DNA from: Monoplex corrugatus
Lineage: Eukaryota > Mollusca > Gastropoda > Littorinimorpha > Ranellidae
NCBI GenBank assembly: GCA_030674185.1
Contig: CM060312.1
Location: 71,905,737-71,969,736, forward strand
DNA length: 64,000 nucleotides
Reading direction: 5' to 3'
Shown: one piece after another, positions 1 to 10,639 of the stretch
Position numbering within the stretch: the stretch's first letter is position 1
Layout of the letters: each line of letters opens with the position of its first letter
The notes under the pieces: model-generated
Told to the model about the DNA's origin: nothing
What the model saw: only the letters and a program-made list of their open reading frames with translations
The model's database searches: none
Translations under genes and position numbers: made by a program

Positions 1-2379
1 CGGACATAGTCTGGTCCTGAAGGTGGATACAGACATAGTCTGGTCCTGAAAGGTGGATACGGACATACATGTAGTGTGGTCCTGAAAGGTGGATACAGAC
101 ACAGTGTGGTCCTGAAAAGTGGATACAGACATAGTGTGGTCCTGAAAGGTGGATACAGACATAGTCTGGTCCTGAAAGGTGGAGCCAGACAGTGTGGTCC
201 TGAAAGGTGGATACAGACATAGTCTGGTCCTGAAAGGTGGATCCAGACATAGTCTGGTCCTGAAAGGTGGAGACAGACAGTGTGGTCCTGAAAGGTGGAT
301 ACAGACACATTGTGGTCCTGAAAGGTGGATACAGACACAGTGTGGTCCTGAAAGGTGGATACAGACATAGTCTGGTCCTGAAAGGTGGAGACAGACAGTG
401 TGGTCCTGAAAGGTGGATACAGATACAGTGTGGTCCTGAAAGGTGGATACAGACACAGTGTAGTCCTGAAAGGTGGATACAGACACAGTGTGGTCTTGAA
501 AGGTGGATACAGACACAGTGTGGTCCTGAAAGGTGGATACAGACACAGTGTGGTCCTGAAAGGTGGATACAGACACAGTGTGGTCCTGAAAGGTGGATAC
601 AGACACAGTGTGGTCCTGAATGGTGGATACAGACACAATGTGGTCCTGAAAGGTGGATACAGACACAGTGTGGTCCTGAAAGGTGGATACAGACACAGTT
701 TTGTCCTGAAAGGTAGATACAGACATAATGTGGTCCTGAAAGGTGGATACAGACACAGTTTTGTCCTGAAAGGTAGATACAGACATAATGTGGTCCTGAA
801 AGGTGGATACAGACACAGTTTGGTCCTGAAAGGTGGATACAGACATAATGTGGTCCTGAAAGGTGGATACAGACACAGTGTGGTCTTGAAAGGTGGATAC
901 AGACACAGTCTGGTCTTGAAAGGTGGATACAGACACACTGTGGTCCTGAAAGGTGGATACAGACATAATGTGGTCCTGAAAGGTGGATATAGACATAATG
1001 TGGTCCTGAAAGGTGGATACAGACACACTCTGGTCCTGAAAGGTGGATACAGATACAATCTGGTCCTGAAGGTGGATACAGACAGTCTGGTCCTGAAAGG
1101 TGGATACAGACATAGTCTGGTCCTGAAGGTGGATACAGACACAGTCTGGTCCTGAAAAGTGGATACGGACATAGTCTGTTCCTGAAAGGTGGATACAGAC
1201 ACACTCTGGTCCTGAAAGGTGGATACAGACACAGCGTGGTCCTGAAAGGTGGAAAAAGACATAGTGTGGTCCTGAAAGGTGGATACAGACACATTCTGGT
1301 CCTGAAAGGTAGATACAAACATAATGTGGTCCTGAAAGGTGGATACAGACACAGTTTTGTCCTGAAAGGTAGATACAGACATAATGTGGTCCTGAAAGGT
1401 GGATACAGACACAGTTTGGTCCTGAAAGGTGGATACAGACATAATGTGGTCCTGAAAGGTGGATACAGACACAGTGTGGTCTTGAAAGGTGGATACAGAC
1501 ACAGTCTGGTCTTGAAAGGTGGATACAGACACAGTTTGGTCCTGAAAGGTGGATACAGACATAATGTGGTCCTGAAAGGTGGATATAGACATAATGTGGT
1601 CCTGAAAGGTGGATACAGACACAGTGTGGTCTTGAAAGGTGGATACAGATACAATCTGGTCCTGAAGGTGGATACAGACAGTCTGGTCCTGAAAGGTGGA
1701 TACAGACATAGTCTAGTCCTGAAGGTGGATACAGACACAGTCTGGTCCTGAAAAGTGGATACGGACATAGTCTGGTCCTGAAATGTGGATACAGACACAC
1801 TCTGGTCCTGAAAGGTGGATACAGACACAGCGTGGTCCTGAAAGGTGGATAAAGACATAGTGTGGTCCTGAAAGGTGGATAAAGACATAGTGTGGTCCTG
1901 AAAGGTGGATACAGACATAGTCTGGTCCTGAAAGGTGGATACAGACATAGTCTGGTCCTGAAAGGTGGATACAGACACACTCTGGTCCTGAAGGTGGATA
2001 CAGACATAGTCTGGTCTTGAAAGGTGGATATGGACATAGTCTGGTCCTGAAAGGTGGATACGGACATAGTCTGGTCCTGAAGGTGGATACAGACACAGTC
2101 TGGTCCTGAAAGGTGGATACGGACACAGTCTGGTCCTGAAAGGTGGATACGGACATACATGTAGTGTGGTCCTGAAAGGTGGATACAGACATAATGTGGT
2201 CCTGAAAGGTGGATACAGACACAGTTTTGTCCTGAAAGGTGGATACAGACATAATGTGGTCCTGAAAGGTGGATACAGACACAGTTTTGTCCTGAAAGGT
2301 AGATACAGACATAATGTGGTCCTGAAAGGTGGATACAGACACAGTTTGGTCCTGAAAGGTGGATACAGACACAGCGTGG
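1..2379. repeat. 30-bp satellite array with ~596-bp higher-order period
   Basis: About 79 head-to-tail copies of a 30-bp unit built around GGTCCTGAAAGGTGGATAC followed by AGACA plus a variable CAGTG/TAGTC/TAATG tail. Because 30 is a multiple of three, long open frames run through it on both strands (decapeptide-like VLKGGYRHSV on plus, STFQDHTMSV on minus). These are a by-product of the period and not a gene. Some units are shorter, for example GAAGGTGG variants with one A lost. A variant string at 1061 onwards recurs at 1657 onwards, giving a higher-order repeat of 596 bp. The array starts outside the window and ends at CGTGGCTAATCGG. Confidence 0.95.
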
Positions 2380-2409
2380 CTAATCGGACTGTGGTAACAT
2401 GACGACCTG

Positions 2410-2521
2410 CCTAGCAAACCGGTAATGGATTATCATTACGATTATTATGATTATTATGTTTATGATTAGATTATTATCATTATTATTGTAATCATTATCA
2501 TTACCACTATTCTCCTTTTTC

Positions 2522-2569
<48 letters not shown>

Positions 2570-2850
2570 TATTATCATCATTATTATTATTGTTGTTGTT
2601 GTTGTTGTTATTGTTATTATTGCTATTATTATTATTATTATTATCATTATTATTATCATCATCATCATCATCTTAATATTATTACTGCAATTACTATTAT
2701 TATTATATATCATCATCATCATGTTATCATTATTATTATTGTTATCATTATTTTTGTTACTGTTATTATTATATTATCATGTTATCATCATTATCATTAT
2801 TACTGTTATTGTTATTACTATCATTATTATTATTATTATTATTCATTTGA
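2410..2850. repeat. ATT/ATC/GTT low-complexity tract
   Basis: Imperfect trinucleotide repeats of TTA, TCA and TTG, with no coding potential beyond homopolymeric frames. It directly follows the 30-bp satellite. Confidence 0.9.
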
Positions 2851-3040
2851 CGAATACATAACCGTTTGCCGTGGTCAGATACATCATGTCACGGATGGGT
2901 TGGTGGCAGTGTTTTGGACAGTACATGTCCATGGCCATCGTGAACAATATCTCAATAAAGAACTAGTCACTCTGGATCGTGACAACCTCTGACTACTCCG
3001 GTCACCTCTTGGATGACTCTTCCTGGCACGTTTACATGTG

Positions 3041-3135
3041 GTTTTAGTTTCAGTTTCAGTTTCCCCAGATGACGTCTCCGCGCTCGGAATGAATTCCATA
3101 TGCACTAACGTCATAGGTGCCATGTGATGGAGAAG
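3041..3135 (-). repeat. SINE-core module, copy 1
   Basis: Read on the minus strand this matches a module present in seven copies in this window. The module has GGCACCTGTGACGTTAGTGC, then GGAATTCATTCCGAGCGCGG, then AGACGTCATCTTGAG, and ends in repeats of GAAACT. Here the tail is GAAACTGAAACTAAAAC. The part 5' of the module is lost. Confidence 0.8.
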
Positions 3136-3199
3136 TTTTTGCTTTCCTAGCATGGGTTGACGATGCTGCATGCTGGTGGACAGGGTGAGGGAGTCAAAG

Positions 3200-3745
3200 G
3201 GTTAAATACAGACACAATAGTCAAGCGCCGGACATCCGATCAGAAGGTCTGGGGTTCGATCCTGCCTCAAACTGTCTGCCCGGTGGGTGAAGGGTGGAGA
3301 TGTTTCTAATCTCTCTTATTTTCAGTTTCTGCTTCAGTTTCAGTTTCTCAAGACGACGTCTCCGCGCTCGGAACGAATTCTACATGCACTAACGTCATAG
3401 GTACCATGTGTAAGGTGATCATCGCACAGGCATTAAGCCTGCACATAAACCCATAAGCTGGCCAAGTCCTGAGGCCCCCTACCCTAGCCTCTCTCTTAGA
3501 TCAAAATGGTTGTGTGCAGACGTGTACTGCCTAAGCTCCCTTTGTGTGTGCATAGAACATCACGTATGCACGTTAAAGATCCTGTGAGTTATGACAGTGT
3601 CTGGTGACTATGGAAACATGAAAACACCCGGCATGCACGCACATCAAAGACCGAGTGTGCAGACTGTGCAGCAACACATCGCCTGCACAGTGTGGGAAAA
3701 ACTTTGTGGTTACACGCATCTGAGAAAAATAGAAACGCTTAAACA
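3200..3745 (+). repeat. tRNA-derived SINE (family B), interrupted by a nested SINE
   Basis: A tRNA-like head lies near 3215-3270, with a B-box-like GGGGTTCGATCCTGC at 3251-3265. The body resumes after the nested insertion (3319-3489) and runs through GCACGTTAAAGATCCTG and GGAAACATGAAAACACCC to a CAA/CAG tail. The 3' part is repeated at 32,450-32,620. The body motif is typical, as I recall, of gastropod SINEs; that comparison was not run. Confidence 0.75.
3319..3489 (-). mobile_element. SINE-core copy 2, nested insertion with target-site duplication
   Basis: A 171-bp minus-strand copy of the SINE-core family is flanked by the 9-bp direct repeat TCTCTCTTA (3310-3318 and 3490-3498). It lies inside SINE family B, whose sequence is continuous once the insert is removed. 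Its 5' end (minus strand, CTAGGGTAGG) is within a few bases of the start of the copy at 62,800. This suggests a defined short element and not random truncation. Confidence 0.8.
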
Positions 3746-3866
3746 ACAACAACAGCAGCAGCAGCAACAACAACAACAACGATAACAACAACAATAACAG
3801 CAACAACAACAGTAACAACAACAAAGCTCAAACAACAACACACACACACGCATACACACACACACG

Positions 3867-3945
<79 letters not shown>
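3742..3945. repeat. (CAA/CAG)n then (CA)n microsatellite
   Basis: A CAA/CAG run grows directly out of the 3' tail of SINE family B and passes into about 100 bp of CA with CG interruptions. Confidence 0.95.
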
Positions 3946-3947
<2 letters not shown>

Positions 3948-3949
3948 AC

Positions 3950-4040
3950 CTCAATCACGCGTCCGTGAAGTGGATGAGACTCGACTGTGTAGTCCCAGTT
4001 TTCTGTAGGTGTCGAAAGCACTCTCAACTCTAGGTAGTAT
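3950..4040 (-). repeat. 3' fragment of SINE family A
   Basis: ACGCGTCCGTGAAGTGGATG and the following 70 bp match the body of the tRNA-derived SINE at 6190-6600 and its relative at 10,640-11,000. The tRNA-like head is absent here. Confidence 0.7.
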
Positions 4041-4092
4041 CTATCAAACAGAAAACAAACTGTTCTCATCAATGGCACTTACTCTCAACCTG

Positions 4093-4982
4093 CATACCTG
4101 ACCTGTGGTGTTCCACAAGGATCTGTCCTTGGCCCTGTTTTTTCACTCTTTACACCTCCCCCCTGTCCACCATCATCAACTCCCACTCTATAAAACACCA
4201 CTTCTATGCTGATGACACCCAACTTCAAGACAGTGACTCACCTGACAATATACAGCGCCTCCTGACTCGCACCACTGAGTGTTACTCGGACATCAAAAAT
4301 TGGATGACATACAACAAACTTCAGCTAAATGATGACAAGACAGAAGCTATCCTCATTGGCACCCGTCAGAAACTTTCTCAGCTGCCTCCTCTTTCTCTCC
4401 CATTATGTAACGCATCAGTCCCAATTTCTGATTCAGCTAAAAACCTTGGTGTCTGCATTGACTCTACCCTCTCCATGAACAACTTTGTTTCTCAAACTGC
4501 CAGATCTTGCTACTATCACCTCCATCGTATAAGCCTGATCAGGAAGTATCTCTCTGTGGAAACAACTGCAAAACTCCTTCTCTCCTTCATAATGTCTCGC
4601 ATTGAACAATGCTGCACGCCTTGTACTAAAAAAGAAAAAAGCTGACCACATATCTCCTCTCCTGGCACAACTTCACTGGCTCCCTGTATCAAAGCGCATA
4701 CAGTACAAACTAGACACCATGTGCTACAAAAGCCTCAATAACGCAGCCCTCGATTACCTGTCAAGCCTACTTGATATCTATGTTCCCTCACGTACCCTCC
4801 GCTCTGCCTCCGATCCTCTGACTTTTCGCTTTCCACGCACTAAGCTCAATACCTACGGTCCACGAGCCTTCTCTGTTTCTGGTCCGCTCTCCTGGAACAA
4901 ACTTCCTCTCTCAGTCCGTCAGCAACCTACTTTTGTCTCCTTCAAGTCCGCTCTCAAAACTCACCTTTTCTCCTCTGCATAA
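4093..4982 (+). pseudogene. 5'-truncated CR1/Jockey-like LINE reverse transcriptase, 3' half
   Basis: This is a decayed reverse transcriptase that would once have copied LINE RNA at a nicked target. Visible motifs are GVPQGSVLGP (from 4107) and the catalytic YADD (about 4205), followed by LQLNDDKTE and KNLGVCID. After a gap the family's C-terminal tail continues from about 4602 (HISPLLAQLHWLPV, then WNKLPLSVR). GVPQG and YADD are in different frames, so there is an indel near 4150 in a T-run/C-run. At about 4602 the text jumps from the SRIE motif directly to NNAARLV, which indicates an internal deletion relative to related LINEs. The endonuclease and RT fingers are absent. The clade is inferred from motif style. 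Confidence 0.85.
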
Positions 4983-5312
4983 AATCCTGACCTCACTCAA
5001 TCCCCTCTGCAGCCTGTCTCCATTCGGAGGGGAATCACATTGCAATATATAATTGTAATAAATATGCTCTCTATAATTTTCCATTGTTTTTATTCTTTCT
5101 CCCCATTCATAGCCGTGTGTGTGTGTGTGTGTGTGCGTGTGTGTGTGTGTGTGTGTGGGGTGTGTGTGTGTGTGTGCGTGGGTGCGTGTGTGTGCGTGCG
5201 TGCGTGTGTGTGTGTGCGTGCGTGCGTGTGTGTGTGTTTCAGCGCTTAGATTTGATTTTATCAAGATTTTGCGCTATATAAATATTGTAATTATTATTAT
5301 ATTATTATTTTA
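4983..5312 (+). repeat. LINE 3' end with embedded (GT)n
   Basis: The 3' UTR of the LINE ends in GCGCTTAGATTTGATTTTATC and GCGCTATATAAATATTG, then ATT repeats. This is a familiar tail of CR1-like elements in marine invertebrates. A GT/GC microsatellite (about 5115-5237) sits inside the 3' UTR. Confidence 0.75.
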
Positions 5313-5559
5313 GTAGCCGCTTAGGCCGAAAAAAAAAACAAAAAAAACATACACAATCATATCCTTACTATCATCTCTCATTTCAAACAAAGTCATGAAT
5401 GGCCTTGACCTGACCAAACTGTCGGTTCTCCACTCCTCCTTCAAACACACCGGAATTGAGGTTTTCTTCTATAACGGCCTGTCTTGTTCTGACCCCGTGG
5501 TGTGGATTCAAACCTGAGCACAACAGTCGTGGAGGTTCCAAGGCCGCGATTTTCCATGG
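5313..5559. other. No recognised feature
   Basis: About 250 bp of mixed sequence with an A-rich start. No open frame of note and no repeat match was seen elsewhere in the window. Confidence 0.5.
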
Positions 5560-5828
5560 TTCAGGTTCAGTTTCTTAAGATGACGTCTCCGCGCTCGGAA
5601 TGAATTCCATATACACTAACGTCACAGTTGCCGTGTGATCGAGAAGATCCAGAATGATCACGGCAGAAGCCTTAAGCCTGCACATAAACCCACGAGCTGG
5701 CCAGGACCTGAAGTCCTACTCAGATAGTTCTGTAACCCTGGGGTCGTAGGAGAGTGAGGTGGCAGAGACCTCAACTTTTCCCGGGGCCAGCACCACGAGG
5801 GCGGCGCCCATTCACTCTCCCATTTTCC
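5560..5828 (-). repeat. SINE-core copy 3, long form
   Basis: The full module plus the 5' body is seen. Read on minus it contains GCGCCGCCCTCGTGGTGCTG, GGGAAAAGTTGAGGTCTC and the GGTTTATGTGCAGGCTTAAG stretch before the conserved core. It is collinear with copy 5 at 57,926-58,198. Confidence 0.85.
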
Positions 5829-6189
5829 ATGATGAAAGTTCAGACTCATCGCAGAGAAACATGAGACATGTTCCCACACTTTTAGAAAATCCTGAAAACT
5901 AAACCGACAGACAGACTGATTTACTTTTCGGATCAGTTTTCTGAAATATTTGATGTAAAACTGTTAAAAGAATGCATGCTGTGATTGACGCTGTTCCCAC
6001 TGTAGTTTTTCTCTATGTGTTTCCCTTCCTGTCTCGTTATTTTTGGTCCTAATTCATGTAATTCTTCTCCATGTCTTTCATCGCACTATTGTTCTCATTG
6101 TTGTGTTTGGTGCTTTTGGTGCCTTTGTCCCTTTGCCATTCCTGTGGTTTGATTTTTTTTTTCGTCCCATTTTCTACGCCACCTTAATG
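5829..6189. other. Unassigned, becoming T-rich
   Basis: No gene or recognised repeat. From about 6000 onward the sequence takes on the T-rich character of the low-complexity blocks further right. Confidence 0.5.
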
Positions 6190-6600
6190 GCCACAGAAGC
6201 TGGCATACTTTTTACAATGCAACGATGACGTCGTCGTTGAGGATGATAATCATGATACCATGGATTTCCATCTAGGCTTGAGACTACGTGACAGGGCTGT
6301 ACTCTACGCTTACTATCGAAATATATCCTGGTATTCACCAGGCCCGAAAGATACAGACACCTGCGGTGCTGGTCAGAAGATTTGAGCAACACCCTCAGTA
6401 ACGCATCCGTGAAGTGGATGAGACTGGATTGTGTGGTTCCAGTCTTCCCAATGAGCCCATAGCACGCCTAACTCTGGGTAGGAGGAGCCAGTTAGAGCCG
6501 AAAAATCCCACGATGATTTTTGAAGGGAGTGATGGAGATTCGAACCCACAACCTCCCAGTCGGTAGTCCGTTGCGCTAACCACTACACCACGGTGACTGG
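6190..6600 (-). repeat. tRNA-derived SINE family A, copy 1
   Basis: Read from 6600 leftwards it begins CCGTGGTGTAGTGGTTAGCG (A-box-like) and has GGGTTCGAATCTCC (B box), so the head is clearly tRNA-derived. A body of about 330 bp follows, ending near a CAATGCAAC motif. The body aligns by eye with 10,640-11,000 and with a shorter fragment at 3950-4040. Confidence 0.85.
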
Positions 6601-7110
6601 TTTCTTTTATATAATTCTATTCTCTTTTGTTTTTGTTTTTTTCACAATGTTTATCTTCTCTTTGTTTCCACTTCTCTAGCGGTTTTCTTTTTTCTTTTTT
6701 TTTTTCTTTTTTTCTTTTTTTTTTCTCCCTCTTTCTTTGCTTTGACTGTGTTCTGATTAGTTTTGTCGTTGCAGTTGCTGGTCTTTGCGTTGTTCTCAGA
6801 TTTTCTTCACCCTCTTGTCCTTTTCCTTCGTAATGTTTTCGTTGTCGTTTCTTTTTGTTCAGATTATTATGTTTGACATTGCCTTCATCTTCTTGTCGTT
6901 CTTTTTCTAAGTGTTCGGTTCTTCAGTTGCTTTTGTTCGTGTTGTCTTCGTTTTCGTTGTTGCTTTCTTTTCTTGTTACCTGTGTTCTGGTTTTCTATTT
7001 CGTCGGTAACTTTCTCCTTCTTCTCCTTGTTCGTGTTCTTTCTTTTCTTTCAGCTTCGCTTTATCTCATTTTTTTGTCTTCAGCATTTCCGATATAATTG
7101 TTACTCTTCC
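6601..7110. repeat. T-rich low-complexity block
   Basis: TTTTCTT/GTTGTCG-type pyrimidine-rich sequence on the plus strand with no stable repeat unit. It resembles a decayed version of the T-rich arrays at 14.7-19.2 kb and 25.8-31.3 kb. Confidence 0.7.
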
Positions 7111-7369
7111 TATTGTTACTCCTCGCGTCCGATTTGATCCTGCGAAGCTTCAGGTTCTTCATTTTGCAGAAATGTGTCATGTCTAAGTGTAAACAAAACT
7201 TGCAACATCAACACCGACGTAGACACGCTGACGAGAGATATAAAAGGTGTGCTGCTTTTAGCAGCTGATAAACGTTGGGGAAGCACAGGAGGACAATACT
7301 GCCTCGGCCAATAAATGAAATCTGATCTGTGCGATGAAAGGAGGGCCCTGATGCCTGGTAAAAGCAACA
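7111..7369. other. Short unique-looking stretch
   Basis: About 260 bp of balanced composition. It includes a TATAAAAGG string near 7240 but no downstream open frame, so no promoter is claimed. Confidence 0.4.
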
Positions 7370-8290
7370 AGCCTACAACAAACCCCAAGCAAACCCAAAA
7401 CAAACAACAAAAAACAAAACAAAAACAACCCCCAAACATACCCCAAACAAACTCCAAATAAACCCCAAAACAAATCCGAAACAAACCTCAAACAAAGCCA
7501 ACCCAAAACAACCTCAAATCAAAACAAACCAATCCCCCCCCCCCCCCAAAAAAAAAAAACAACAACAACCCGAAACAAACCCAACTAAAAACAAAACAAA
7601 AGAAAACGAAAGCAAATGAAACCGAAAACAAACAAAACCAAAACCAAAACAAACCCAAAGCAAAACAAACTCAATACAAACCCAACCCAAAATAAAACAA
7701 ACCAAACCCAAAAACAAACTAACCAAACCCAAAACAAAACAACCCAATCCAAAACAAACCAATCTAAACCCAATATCCAAACAAACCCAACCCAAAACCC
7801 AAACAAACCCAACCCAATACGCAAACAAACCCAACTCAAAACTCAAACAAACCCAACCCAAACCAAACCCAAATAAACCCAAACAAACTCAACCCAAAAA
7901 CAAACCCAAAAACAAACCCAAAAACAACAATCCCCAAATCAAAACCCCCAAATACAACCCCCAACCCCCCAGAAAAACCCAACCTCCCCCCCCCCCCCAA
8001 AAAGAGAAAAAAAACAACAAATCAAACCCCAAAAAACCAAACAACCCCAAACAAACAAAAAACCAAACAAACCCGAAATCACTCTCCCCCCATTCCACCC
8101 CCAACCCCCCCCCCCAAAAAAAAACCAAGCAAACCAAAAAGTAAAACCAAAAAACAAACACCAAAAAACAAACAACCCAACCCCCCCCCCCCCCCAAAAA
8201 AAAAAAAAACAACAACAACAAAACAAACCATTTCAAACTAAAACAAAACACAAACCAACAAAACAAAAACAAAAAACGCACACTGACAAC
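7370..8290. repeat. A/C-rich low-complexity array with repeated poly-C/poly-A blocks
   Basis: Variable AAACAAACCCAACCC-like units. On the minus strand they read as repeated GGGTT/GGGTTT, with G-quadruplex potential. Long C runs, each soon followed by A-rich sequence, occur at 7534-7547, 7986-7998, 8105-8115 and 8181-8195. The open frames seen here are products of composition. Confidence 0.85.
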
Positions 8291-8505
8291 ACTATATAAT
8301 AAAGAAGAGGTTAATGGAAGCCAAAGAAGTGCTGAAGGGGAAAGCAACAAAATTAAAGAAGGGATGAAAGCAGAGAATAGCAAACAGGCCTACCACAAGT
8401 TGTAGATTTTCACCAAGACACACCAGCACAAGGAATCAGTCATCGAAGACCACAATGGAAAATATCACAAAACTTACGTTTGTACTGGACCAGCGGACTG
8501 ATGAC
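8291..8505. other. No recognised feature
   Basis: A-rich spacer between the A/C array and a SINE-core copy. No gene is seen. Confidence 0.4.
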
Positions 8506-8607
8506 TTTTCAATTTCAGTTTCGTTTTCTCAAGATGACGTCTCCGCGCTCGGAACGAATTCCATATGCACAAACGTCACAGGTGCCATGTGAATGGTGAA
8601 AAAAATT
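8506..8607 (-). repeat. SINE-core copy 4, adjacent to a 5S-like sequence
   Basis: The conserved core reads on minus with tail GAAACTGAAATTG. Immediately 5' on the same strand is the 5S rRNA-like sequence. Similarity to copy 7 begins at TCACCATNCACATGGCACC, which is the position where the 5S part and its T-run end. Confidence 0.85.
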
Positions 8608-8725
8608 GCCAACAGCACCCAGTCTTTACAGGCGGTCACCCATCCAAGTACTAAACGGGCCAGACGTTGCTCAACTTCGGTGATCGGATGAGAACTGGCG
8701 ATTTCAACGTGGTATGGCCGTTGGC
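8608..8725 (-). rRNA. 5S rRNA-like sequence (gene relic or 5S-derived SINE head)
   Basis: On the minus strand 118 bases match the layout of metazoan 5S rRNA. They include GGCCATACCACGTTGAA, TCTCATCCGATCACCGAAGT, the internal control region with GAGCAACGTC and TAGTACTTGGATGGGTGACC, and a closing GTGCTGTTGGC. The first and last nine bases pair completely (GCCAACGGC with GCTGTTGGC, one G-T), so helix I is preserved. A T7 run starts two bases after the end and would serve as a Pol III terminator. The CCTGTAAAGACTGGG arm departs from the usual CCTGGGAATACCGGG, which argues for a relic. It could be a lone 5S copy or the head of a 5S-derived SINE. The terminator between head and body argues against a chimeric transcript today. 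Confidence 0.85.
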
Positions 8726-8744
8726 TTTAAGACCTCACAGCAGT

Positions 8745-10075
8745 GCAAGCTCCATAACGGAGCAATCAGGACGAAGTTTGAAGACAATCAAATCAACTGA
8801 CGTGGACAAAATTCTCGAGTTGCTCAAACGAGGGGGAGAAGAAACAGTGATCCATACAGCAGTATATCAGAAGATATGGAAGGCTAACAATGGCCAATGA
8901 AGTGTCAGTCACTTATAATACCGCTCCCAAATAAAGGAAATTCCATTCAATACCAAAATCATGGAACCACCAGGTTTAATTAGTCACGCCAGCAAAGTTA
9001 TGGTCAACATTGTATTCAACCTCCCCCCCCACCACCCTCTAAAACTATTGTCGAGGAATTTCTTTCCAAGGAAGAGCTGGCTTCAAAAGCACAGTTGAGC
9101 AGGATTTCAATTGTCCCACGATGACAGAAATCCATGCATAGCATCAAATATATCTCTACCTTAACTTGGACGACTTCAAGAAAGCATTCAACAAAGTCTG
9201 CAATTGCGGCTTCCTGCATATTTTGGGAGGTTTTAAGTTATCAAGGGGCTGTATATGAACCAAAACAGCGCCGTTCTTTTTAATAATCAAGTAGAAGAAT
9301 TCTTCCAAAACATAGAGTACGCCAAGGATTTTTGCTATCATCAATCTCGATCATGTTCCAGAAAAAAAATAACGAAGAAAACTCCCACGGCAACAATACA
9401 TCCATCTCCATGGGTGATATCGACATGGTCGTGGCCACCAGCACCCGACTGCCAGCTCTCATCAACAAATTTGTGAACAACGCAGACGATGGAAGTCAGC
9501 AACAAATACTTGGTGCCAAAGTCAACAGAGCACTCAACAGCAGCGTACTCGAAGACGTCCACACGAATGGGTAGAAACTGAAATAGGTCGACAGTGTGTT
9601 TTAAAGTACCTGGCAACTACCCTGACCAATGATGATGGTTGCACAGCAAAATACCATTAGGATCTCAACAGATAATTCCAAACTGAAAAGGATCAAGCAG
9701 CACAATCAACTTCATCAAAACGTACACTCTGCAAATTACTAGTAGTCTTTTTTCTCCTTTACTGGCCTAAGATATGTACACTGCTTGTTGAATCAGAGAA
9801 ATCAAGTGCCTGTGGACACTGCTTCATATATTCTATCTCAAACATAGTAGTACAAAACAAAATACGTGGAACCCTCTGAAACTCCTCCTGACAATTGTGA
9901 AACTACGCGAGCTTGCTTCGTTTGGTCAAGTTACTCGCAATCACACATTGCTCAAGACCATCATTTAGGGCACCCTGGAAGGAACAGTCGCCGAGATCGC
10001 CAGAGGAGCAGCTGGGTGATTACATCAAGCTCAGAATACCTGAACTGCTTACTGCTCTACCCTAGACATAAACTT
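8745..10075 (+). pseudogene. Heavily decayed LINE reverse transcriptase (RTE/craniofacial-protein-like type)
   Basis: Broken frames carry a recognisable order of LINE RT motifs. These are VDKILELLKRGGEE and a QKIW segment (about 8795-8890), ISHASKVM (about 8985), LDDFKKAFNKV (about 9165), NSAVLFNN (about 9265), LKYLATTLTNDDG (about 9603), and a C-terminal tail with GTLEGTVAEIAR (about 9970). Stops and frameshifts separate nearly every block, so the copy is old. The endonuclease is absent. It starts directly after the 5S-like sequence on the opposite strand. Confidence 0.75.
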
Positions 10076-10639
10076 GACGGATACTATCTGTTGCTGCGGT
10101 TTGATTCCCGCACCTTGTCCACCACCATCCGGCATTGTCAATCATGTTAGCAAAGCAAAAACTTAACCCTTTGGCTCCCTCACGACGATGATGATGATGG
10201 TGATGATGGGGATATATTCCTATTCTCGTTGTGCTGGTCCAGTCTTTAGTAATTTTGTTCTTAGTCTTCTTGCTCTTGTTCATCATATTCATCTTTTTTT
10301 CTTTTTGATCTTGCTGGTTTTAGAGTATTTCTTTTTCATCGTGATCCTGTTGATCATAGTGTAATTTTTTTCTTCGTTTTCTCAATTGTCTTCCTGTTTG
10401 TCCTTTTTCTGTTTGGTATCTTTGCTTCTTCTTGATCACTTGTTCTCTGTATTGGTTTTGTTCTTACTACTGTCATTGTCCCTTCCTGTCTTTTCTGTTA
10501 GTTGTTGCTTGTACGCTGCCCCATCTTCTGTGCTGCTGTTGTATCATTATCACCATACCGTTCATTCTGGATGTCCAACACACTTCCAAGCCCTCCAGAA
10601 CTGAGGTCACTATGAGAGTAGAACACGAAGAGCCACGGT
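10076..10639. repeat. T-rich block, left flank
   Basis: After an ATG/GAT mini-run near 10,184-10,212 the plus strand becomes T-rich (TTCTTG/TTTTGTTC style), like the array beyond 14.7 kb. Confidence 0.65.

Noticed and set aside
1..2379. CRISPR-like array
   Set aside because: The repeats are contiguous without unique spacers and the DNA is eukaryotic.
179..2417. Long open frames in the 30-bp satellite
   Set aside because: A unit divisible by three with no stop gives open frames on both strands by default. Breaks occur wherever a unit is 29 or 24 bp long. No signal peptide, start context or gene structure is present.
7230..7260. TATAAAAGG as a promoter
   Set aside because: No downstream open frame or other promoter element is seen.
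7616..7876. Lys/Asn/Gln/Pro-rich frame (KPKTNKTKTKTN)
   Set aside because: Product of the A/C-rich array, with equally open frames on the other strand.
7370..7930. Telomere-like GGGTT repeats on minus
   Set aside because: Units vary (GGGTT, GGGTTTG, GGGTTTTG) with no TTAGGG run, so this is not a telomere or clear interstitial telomere.
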